The notes under the pieces are model-generated. The model ran no database searches. It was not told the origin of the DNA and saw only the letters and a program-made list of their open reading frames with translations. 64,000 nucleotides of DNA from UBA1127 sp034422455. GTDB lineage: Bacteria; Chloroflexota; Dehalococcoidia; Lucifugimonadales; UBA1127. Positions 58,052-64,000 of the stretch are shown in pieces; the first letter of the stretch is position 1; the number at the start of each line of letters is the position of its first letter. The stretch covers positions 1-64,000 of the forward strand of contig DAOUJQ010000004.1 in assembly GCA_034422455.1 (NCBI GenBank), written 5' to 3'. Both the position numbers and the translations under genes were made by a program.

Positions 58052-60523
58052 CTAGCCCGGTTCCCCCTCGTGGCGCCGGTGCACGGCGTCGATGGCCGTG
58101 TCCAGCTCGTCGGCCCAGCGCAGCAGGTTGGAGCGCAGCCGCATGTTCTGGTAGGCGCCCCAGACCGTCATGGCCGGCGGCACCACCAGGACGGAGACGA
58201 TCAGCGCGTAGGCGATGGTGATGGCCGCCGTTATGCCGAACTGCGCGGACGCCGCCAGCGGCGAGAACACCAGCACGCCGAGTCCGAGGGCCGTTGTCAT
58301 TGCGGACCCCAGGAGCGCCGAGCCGGTAATCCTGAGGGTCCGGACCGCGGCCCTTTCCGGGTCGCGCACCTGCGCGTACTCTTCCCTGTAGCGATGGATG
58401 ATGTGGATGGTGTAGTCCACCCCGATTCCTATCGACAGCGCCGTGATGATCGACGTGATCATGGTGTAGGGGATGTCCAGCAGCGCCATGGTGCCCAGGA
58501 CGCAGATGAGGACCAGGACGATGGGCCCCACCGCGATGATCGCCAGCGCGGGCTGACGCACGGTCACCCAGAAGAAGAGGGCGAGGACGGTCAGGGCGGC
58601 GGCGACCGTCGTGGTGAAGGCCTCGGTCTGGTTCTCGGTGATGGCGTCGGTCACGTTGACGGAGATGACGGTGTTGGATGTCACCGTAATGGCGTCGTCG
58701 TCACCCTGCCAGAGGGCCTCGACCTCCCCTTGGAGCGCCTTGGTCTTGGCGGGGGAAGTTACGAACACGGGGAACTGGAACAGCATTGTGTCGATGCCGT
58801 TGGGGTCGTTGATGAGGAGGTGCCCGAAGGCCGGGTCCCGGTCATTGAGCTTGTCGAGGAAATCCTGCATCAGCGACGGGTCCAGCTGGACCCCGGCGTG
58901 GGCCTCCCGAAAGAGCGCGGCAAGCTCCGCGTCGTACTTGTCGCCGGGCGCCCCGCTGTCGTTGGTCCAGTCATCGATGAGCAGCTGGTACGACGTTACT
59001 ATGGGCCCGGCGGCCGCGGCCGGGCGCAAGCGCTCGACCTCGAAGGCCGCGGTCAGGTCCTGCAGGTTCAGGAGGGTGCGGGTTTCCGTCGCCTCCGCCT
59101 TCAGGAGCACGCTGGCCAACTCCGTTGAGCCGCCGACGGCCGCATCCAGCGAGGCCATGTCCTGGAATACGGTCCCGTTCCTGGGCAGAATGTCGCGGAT
59201 ATGGAACTCGGACTCAAGCCCTCTCGCTGAGAACCCAAGGGCAACGGTCACCGCCAGGACAACGATGATGTAGGGCGCGGGCCGGCGGGTGACGCTCCTG
59301 CCCAACATCTCCGCCAACCGATCGACGCCGGGCAGCGCGGTGGAGATTGGGCGGGAAGGCCGGAGCGTCCCGCGACGTTCCCGGCGGCGGTCGATGATCG
59401 TCCGGGCGGCCGGCACAAGCGTCAGCATGACGATCAGGCTCATGGTCACGCCAAGGCCGCCGATGATGCCGAAGTCCTTAGCGATGTCGATAGGCGAGAA
59501 GCGGTTCGCTAGGAGGCTGACCGTCGTGGTGACGGCGGCCAGCAGGAGGGGGACGGCGACGATCCTCAGTCCCGCCCGAACGGCCGTCAGCACCTGCGCC
59601 CCCGTGTTCCGCTGCTCCCGGTAGTGCGAGACGATCTGGATGGCGTAGTCCACGGTGAGGCCAATGATGATGATCGGCACCAGCGTCGTAAGCTGGTTCG
59701 GCGGGCCGACGAGGCCCAGGGCGTTCGGGCCGAGCCATCCCTCCGCTCCGACAATCCAGATGATCGCCATGAGCAGTCCGGCGAGGGTGAGTAGCAAGTC
59801 GCTGATGGTGCGCATGAACAGCAGGATCAGGGCGGTAATCAGCAGGAACGCCAGTCCGATCAAGGGCGCCATGCCCTCCTCGGTGGCCTTCAGGTACTCG
59901 TCTTCAACGATGATGAAGGAGATGGTGCTTGCCTGCAGGGGACCCTCGCTGGCAAGGGCAAGCTCGTGGATCTTCCGCTCGACATCGTTGATCCGCTCGT
60001 CGCCGGTCTCGCGCAGCCGGATGGTGCCGACGGCGACCGGCGTGCCGTCGGCATCGTCGCCGGTCAGGGCGTCGAGGGCCAGCTGGAGCTCCGGCGGAAC
60101 GGAGGCCGAATCGATGGCCGCCTGCGTGACCGAACCGAAATCTTCCACTTGCAGCAGGGCCTTGTACAGGAACGAGGGCGCGATGAGCGGATCGTTAGCG
60201 GTGAGGAGCTCGCCCACGCCCGGTTCCGCGAGGACGCGGTTGAACAGAGTGTCCATCTGCGAGAGGCCGGCCGGAGTTATCCCCTCTCCGCGGAAGAGGA
60301 CTGTCGTTACGCGGGCCTCGCCCGAGTCCGAGAAGAGCCTGTCAATCTCCTTGAGGGCCTGGGCGACGGCGTTGCCTTGGGGGAGGATTTCCGCCGTCTC
60401 CCGCGGCTGCGCTCTGTGCACGGCGCCATAGCCCAATGCCACGGTGATGATGAGCAACACAAGCAGCGTCACCCACGGACGGGCCGTCACCAGCCTGCTC
60501 AACACATCGAGTAGTCGGCTCAT
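58052..60523 (-). CDS. RND/MMPL-family lipid exporter
   Basis: An 823-residue RND protein with two repeats of one helix, a large outer loop and five helices. The paired motifs GLTVDYAIQIVSHYRE and GIGVDYTIHIIHRYREEY mark the MMPL/HpnN-like group. Residues ~30-225 and ~470-620 are the periplasmic loops. HpnN and BstA relatives move hopanoids or sterols, which agrees with the sterol-methyltransferase-like gene 17 bases downstream in the same operon. Export of the locus product is inferred. Confidence 0.88.
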   Translation of the reverse strand: MSRLLDVLSRLVTARPWVTLLVLLIITVALGYGAVHRAQPRETAEILPQGNAVAQALKEIDRLFSDSGEARVTTVLFRGEGITPAGLSQMDTLFNRVLAEPGVGELLTANDPLIAPSFLYKALLQVEDFGSVTQAAIDSASVPPELQLALDALTGDDADGTPVAVGTIRLRETGDERINDVERKIHELALASEGPLQASTISFIIVEDEYLKATEEGMAPLIGLAFLLITALILLFMRTISDLLLTLAGLLMAIIWIVGAEGWLGPNALGLVGPPNQLTTLVPIIIIGLTVDYAIQIVSHYREQRNTGAQVLTAVRAGLRIVAVPLLLAAVTTTVSLLANRFSPIDIAKDFGIIGGLGVTMSLIVMLTLVPAARTIIDRRRERRGTLRPSRPISTALPGVDRLAEMLGRSVTRRPAPYIIVVLAVTVALGFSARGLESEFHIRDILPRNGTVFQDMASLDAAVGGSTELASVLLKAEATETRTLLNLQDLTAAFEVERLRPAAAAGPIVTSYQLLIDDWTNDSGAPGDKYDAELAALFREAHAGVQLDPSLMQDFLDKLNDRDPAFGHLLINDPNGIDTMLFQFPVFVTSPAKTKALQGEVEALWQGDDDAITVTSNTVISVNVTDAITENQTEAFTTTVAAALTVLALFFWVTVRQPALAIIAVGPIVLVLICVLGTMALLDIPYTMITSIITALSIGIGVDYTIHIIHRYREEYAQVRDPERAAVRTLRITGSALLGSAMTTALGLGVLVFSPLAASAQFGITAAITIAYALIVSVLVVPPAMTVWGAYQNMRLRSNLLRWADELDTAIDAVHRRHEGEPG

Positions 60524-60697
60524 TCGTCGTCATTCCTTCTGAGGAGTCCGGAGAAACCGCATCCTTCGCGGCTGAATCTGCCGGCATCAGACCGCCACAC
60601 CTGCAACCGCACCCGTAACGGCGCTACGGTAGCATGGGGAGCAAAGGCGGACAAGACTCGGGAAAGCGCCAGCCGGCAATGGACACGCCGGCCCCCT

Positions 60698-60717
60698 GGC
60701 GCCCTTCACCGGGCGCC
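60698..60717 (-). terminator. Hairpin behind the ABC ATPase gene
   Basis: GGCGCCC-TTCACC-GGGCGCC, a perfect 7-bp stem 20 bases past the stop on the minus strand; no T-run, so termination is tentative. The rest of 60524-60736 holds nothing recognised. Confidence 0.35.
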
Positions 60718-60736
60718 CTGCTCTTTCATGAGCGGA

Positions 60737-61705
60737 CTATGCTTCCACCCAGCACGCCGCCGCGTGACCGGGCGAGCGCTCCTCCAGCACGGGCGTCTCC
60801 GCGCGGCAGCGGTCGATGGCGTAGGCGCAGCGAGGGTGGAAGGCGCAACCCGCCGGCAATGCCGACAGGTCCGGCGGCGTGCCCTCGATGGTGGACAGCT
60901 TTACCCCCCTGTCCTGCTTGAGTTGCGGCACCGACTGCAGCAGTCCCTTGGTGTAGGGATGCTGCGGGTTCTGGAACAGGTCCACCGCCGTGCCGCTCTC
61001 CACGATCTTGCCCGCGTACATCACGTTGATCCGGCTCGCGTACCTCGCGATGACGCCCAGGTTGTGCGTGATGATGAGCACCGCCGTTCCCATCTCCGCC
61101 GAGAGCCGTTGCAGCATCTCCAGGATCTGCGCCTGGATGGTCACGTCCAGCGCCGTCGTGGGCTCGTCCGCGATGAGCAGCCTGGGGTTGCAGCTCAGCG
61201 CCATGGCGATCATCACCCGCTGGCGCATCCCGCCGCTGAACTGGTGCGGGTAGCTCTTGAGCCGCTCCCTGGCGTCCGGTATGCCGACCGTGTGCAGCAG
61301 CTCGGCGGCGCGGGACGTGGCCTCGCGCTTGCCCAGTTGCAGGTGCACCTCCAGCGCCTCCGTGAGCTGCCGTTCGATGGTCAGCACCGGGTTCAGCGAT
61401 GACATCGGCTCCTGGAACACCATCGCAATGCGGTTGCCCCGGACCTGCCGCATCTCGTCGACGCTCAGCGACAACAGGTCCTGCCCCTCGAACTCGACCG
61501 AGCCGCCGACGATGCGCCCCGGCGGGTCTTGCACCAGCCGCAGCAGCGAGAGGGCGCTGACGCTCTTACCGCACCCGCTCTCGCCCACCAGTCCGACGGT
61601 CTCGCCCTCCTGGATGTCGTAGCTGATCCCGTCGACGGCCTTCACCACGCCCTCCCGGGTGGTGAAGTGCGTCCGCAGGTCCTTCACGGCGAGCAATGTG
61701 GCCAA
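60737..61705 (-). CDS. Oligopeptide/dipeptide ABC transporter ATP-binding protein (DppD/OppD type)
   Basis: A 322-residue ABC ATPase. The start is a TTG at 61705 with GGAGGTAG 4 bases upstream; the open frame extending to 63265 is antisense to the next Rieske gene. Walker A GESGCGKS, signature SGGMRQRVMIAMAL, Walker B LLIADEPTTALD, His switch LIITHNLGVIA, and the C-terminal oligopeptide-type Cys domain (PAGCAFHPRCAYAIDRCRAE). Permeases and a second ATPase are absent from the window; it may serve the two orphan binding proteins. Confidence 0.93.
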   Translation of the reverse strand: MATLLAVKDLRTHFTTREGVVKAVDGISYDIQEGETVGLVGESGCGKSVSALSLLRLVQDPPGRIVGGSVEFEGQDLLSLSVDEMRQVRGNRIAMVFQEPMSSLNPVLTIERQLTEALEVHLQLGKREATSRAAELLHTVGIPDARERLKSYPHQFSGGMRQRVMIAMALSCNPRLLIADEPTTALDVTIQAQILEMLQRLSAEMGTAVLIITHNLGVIARYASRINVMYAGKIVESGTAVDLFQNPQHPYTKGLLQSVPQLKQDRGVKLSTIEGTPPDLSALPAGCAFHPRCAYAIDRCRAETPVLEERSPGHAAACWVEA

Positions 61706-61876
61706 GAGACTACCTCCGGTTTCGGTGGCGCTGCTGTCAGCATACGCATGGCCCACGACGCGCGCCAATCTCATGCATTGACTTTGGTGACATCGCGCGC
61801 GCCTTGCGGTATCATACCGCAACCGTGCGAGGAGCCACGGGGCGTCTCGCTTTGTTGGTACAAGGAGAGTGTTGCC

Positions 61877-63166
61877 ATGTTGAGCGACGTCGACAACGAA
61901 TTCATGTGTCGAATTGGGTCCGGCACGCCCATGGGCGAGTACCTGCGCCGGTTCTGGCTGCCCTTCCTCCTGCCGGAGGAGCTGCCGGAGCCCGACTGCC
62001 CGCCCGTCCGCACTACGCTTCTGGGCGAGGAGTTGGTGGCGTTCAAGGACACCAACGGCGAGGTCGGTCTGGTGGACAACTACTGCCCCCACCGGCGCGC
62101 CAGCCTCTTCTTCGGTCGGAACGAGGAGTGCGGCATTCGCTGCGTCTACCACGGCTGGAAGTTCGACGTGAACGGCGACTGCGTCGACATGCCCTCGGAG
62201 CCCGCCGAGTCCAACTTCAAGGACAAGGTCAAGATCAAGGCCTACCCCGCCCGTGAGTACGGCGGCCTCATCTGGGCCTACATGGGCCCTGCGGAGCACA
62301 TGCCGGCGCTGCCCAACATCGACTGGGCCACGCTGCCCGACAGCCACCGCGTCATCTCCAAGCGCATCCAGGAGAGCAACTGGGTCCAGTCCGTCGAGGG
62401 CGGCATCGACTCCAGCCACATCTCCTTCCTCCACAGCGGCGTCACGCCCTTCCTGCGCGACAACCCGGACAAGCGCCCGCCTGCACGCGTCGGAAGCCAG
62501 GCGGTGAACTTCACCACCACTGACACCTCGCCGAAGTTCGTCGTCGACGAAACGGACTACGGCCTTCTGATCTCCGCCCGCCGTGATGCCGACCAGGACC
62601 GCTACTACTTCCGCATCACCCAGATGCTCCTGCCCTTCTACACCATGATCCCCGGCTCCATCGATCCCGGGAAGCAGATCGGCGGCCACGCCTGGGTGCC
62701 CATCGATGACTACCACTGCTGGAACTTCAGCATCTCCTGGAACCCCTACCGACCCTTCACCCAGGAGGAGGTCAACGAGCACTGGAGCGGCACGGGCATC
62801 CACGCGCTCACGGACCACAAGTACGTCCCCCTCAGCAACAGCAGGAACGACTATATGATCGACCGGCAGGAGCAGAAGTACCGCACCTTCACCGGCATCC
62901 GCGGCATCGGCGAGCAGGACATGGGGACGCAGGAGTCCATGGGCGCCCTCACCTGGCGCGCCGGCGAGCACCTCGGCTCCAGCGACACCGCCATCATCGC
63001 CTACCGCCGCCGGCTGCTGAAGGAGGCCCGCAACCTGCAGGAGGGCATCGAGTCCTACGCGGCAACCCACCCCGACTGCTACAAGGTGCGCTCGGCGTCG
63101 GTCCTCATCAAGCGTAGCGAGGACTACCGCGTGGCGGCCGCAGACCGACTGGCAGCCCGCATCTAG
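61877..63166 (+). CDS. Rieske oxygenase alpha subunit
   Basis: A 429-residue large subunit from ATG 61877 (AAGGAGAG upstream; the longer frame to 61529 is an ABC-ATPase shadow). Rieske: CPHRRASLFFG and CVYHGWKFD; iron site: EGGIDSSHISFLHSG. It shares DMPSEPAESNFKDKVKIKAY with the truncated gene at the window start and with 41099 and 46016. It is followed 211 bases later by a zinc alcohol dehydrogenase on the same strand, which could oxidise a hydroxylated product (inference). Confidence 0.95.
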   Translation: MLSDVDNEFMCRIGSGTPMGEYLRRFWLPFLLPEELPEPDCPPVRTTLLGEELVAFKDTNGEVGLVDNYCPHRRASLFFGRNEECGIRCVYHGWKFDVNGDCVDMPSEPAESNFKDKVKIKAYPAREYGGLIWAYMGPAEHMPALPNIDWATLPDSHRVISKRIQESNWVQSVEGGIDSSHISFLHSGVTPFLRDNPDKRPPARVGSQAVNFTTTDTSPKFVVDETDYGLLISARRDADQDRYYFRITQMLLPFYTMIPGSIDPGKQIGGHAWVPIDDYHCWNFSISWNPYRPFTQEEVNEHWSGTGIHALTDHKYVPLSNSRNDYMIDRQEQKYRTFTGIRGIGEQDMGTQESMGALTWRAGEHLGSSDTAIIAYRRRLLKEARNLQEGIESYAATHPDCYKVRSASVLIKRSEDYRVAAADRLAARI

Positions 63167-63220
63167 CGTACTGGATGACTCCTTCCCCCTTGATGGGGGA
63201 AGGTTGGGATGGGGGTGTTC

Positions 63221-63325
63221 CCGTTCGCCCTGGCGCCGTCCTGAGGGGGCTTGTCGAAGGGTCAAATGAACGGGCTGGCGCGCATCTAGCCCGCTCCGTC
63301 ATTCCCGCGAAAGCGGGAATCCAGA
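63221..63325. repeat. Family B variant and REP-like palindrome
   Basis: 63221-63262 is a family B unit with an internal insertion (TTCGCCCTGG...CTGAGGGGGCTTGTCGAAGG). 63298-63325 is CGTCATTCCCGCGAAAGCGG plus GAATCCAG, the widespread family A-like palindrome. They fill the gap between the Rieske and dehydrogenase genes. Confidence 0.75.
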
Positions 63326-63377
63326 GAGGCGGCCGAACAGGCCGGTACGCATCTAAACCGGAGAACGGAGGGACGTC

Positions 63378-64000
63378 ATGGCAGAGAAATCAGCGGCGGC
63401 AGTCATAGTTGCCCCTAGGGAGTTTGAGATCCGGGAGTTTGACCTGCCGGACATCCCGCCCGACGGTGGGCTGCTGCGCATCGAGCGATGCGGCATCTGC
63501 GGCAGCGACGTCCACGGCTACGACCGCATGGGCGAGGGCGTCCGCATCATGGGCCACGAGAACCTCGGCTGGATCGCCAAGATCGGCAGCGAGGCCTCCA
63601 AGCGCTGGGGCGTGAAGGAAGGCGACCGGGTCGCCGTTGAGGAGTACGTGCCTTGCGGCTCCTGCGAGTTGTGCCGCACCGGGTACCCGCGATTCTGCCC
63701 CCAGACCAGCTCCTTCGGCCACACCGGCGAAAACCCTCGCCTCTGGTACGGTTCCACGCCCATCAACGTGGAACCCGCGCTGTGGGGCGGCTACAGCCAG
63801 TACATGTACATGCACCCGGGCGCCATGGTGCACAAGGTCCCTGACCACGTGGACGCCTCGGAGGCGGCCTTCTTCTTGCCGTTCAGCAACGGCTACGAGT
63901 GGGCCGTCGAGTACGGCGGCGCCTCCATCGGCAAGACCGTCGTCGTGCAGGGCCCCGGCCAGCAGGGCCTCGCCGCCGTCATCGCGGCGAGGGAGGCCGG
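63378..64000 (+). CDS. Zinc-containing alcohol dehydrogenase, 3' truncated by window edge
   Basis: First ~207 residues of a medium-chain dehydrogenase. Catalytic zinc: Cys in ERCGICGSDVHGYD and His in IMGHENLG; structural zinc lobe complete: CGSCELCRTGYPRFC. The Rossmann motif begins at VVVQGPGQQGLAAVIAA, where GPGQQG replaces the usual GAGPVG. The start ATG has GGAGGGA upstream. Unlike the dehydrogenase at 36903, it keeps all structural cysteines. Confidence 0.93.
   Translation, partial: MAEKSAAAVIVAPREFEIREFDLPDIPPDGGLLRIERCGICGSDVHGYDRMGEGVRIMGHENLGWIAKIGSEASKRWGVKEGDRVAVEEYVPCGSCELCRTGYPRFCPQTSSFGHTGENPRLWYGSTPINVEPALWGGYSQYMYMHPGAMVHKVPDHVDASEAAFFLPFSNGYEWAVEYGGASIGKTVVVQGPGQQGLAAVIAAREA

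Noticed and set aside
61706..63265. 842-residue ABC ATPase fusion
   Set aside because: The N-terminal part is antisense to the Rieske gene at 61877. A TTG with an excellent ribosome site at 61705 gives a normal-length ATPase.

Overview
The window is high-GC, gene-dense bacterial chromosome. No rRNA or other phylogenetic marker settles the host. The gene content fits an uncultured Chloroflexota lineage of the SAR202/Dehalococcoidia type: many Rieske oxygenase alpha subunits, three luciferase-like flavin monooxygenases, MFS exporters, a three-subunit transhydrogenase, fhs and metF, and swarms of short palindromic repeats. This assignment is inference.

Layout. 1-3032: end of a Rieske oxygenase, a repeat cluster, a luciferase-like monooxygenase and two very small proteins. 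3093-4106: a HEPN-like pseudogene broken by one stop codon, and an unknown protein. 4130-9979 (minus strand): a complete sufBCDSU operon with an Rrf2 regulator as its last gene. 10083-13823: a HEPN/MNT toxin-antitoxin pair wedged behind pntB and flanked by a second, diverged copy of the pntB 3' end, then pntB, pntA2 and pntA1. 14064-15931: MFS and MOSC genes. 16021-18901: an IS1595-like transposon with 25-bp terminal inverted repeats and an 8-bp target duplication. It carries a transposase operon, a membrane-anchored protein of unknown function and four tRNA-like genes with abnormal anticodons or acceptor stems. 18905-31497: DUF5615/DUF433 pair, VOC protein, luciferase-like enzymes, peptide-binding lipoprotein, MetE-like protein, hydrolases, MFS, amidohydrolase and cupin, with two copies of a ~380-bp composite repeat between convergent genes. 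31629-36906: one-carbon block (fhs diverging from metF, a methyltransferase-like gene and a homocysteine methyltransferase). 36903-40997: alcohol dehydrogenase, SnoaL/flavin-barrel fusion, MFS and YCII protein. 41099-48580: four Rieske oxygenases, one peptide-binding lipoprotein and one small protein in a single minus-strand run. 48825-53683: tRNA-Pro, ffh, an SbcC-like ATPase, a P-loop kinase-like gene and tRNA-Gln.

53747-60523 is the most striking metabolic region. A KshA/DAF-36-type Rieske oxygenase is divergent from a GPP34-cytochrome P450 fusion, followed by a sterol C-24 methyltransferase-like enzyme and an RND/MMPL exporter in one operon. Together they read as a candidate locus for modifying and exporting a sterol or other polycyclic triterpenoid. 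The window closes with an orphan peptide-ABC ATPase, another Rieske oxygenase and the start of a zinc alcohol dehydrogenase.

The two leading candidates for something undescribed are the tRNA-carrying IS1595-like transposon and the GPP34-P450/Rieske/methyltransferase/RND locus.
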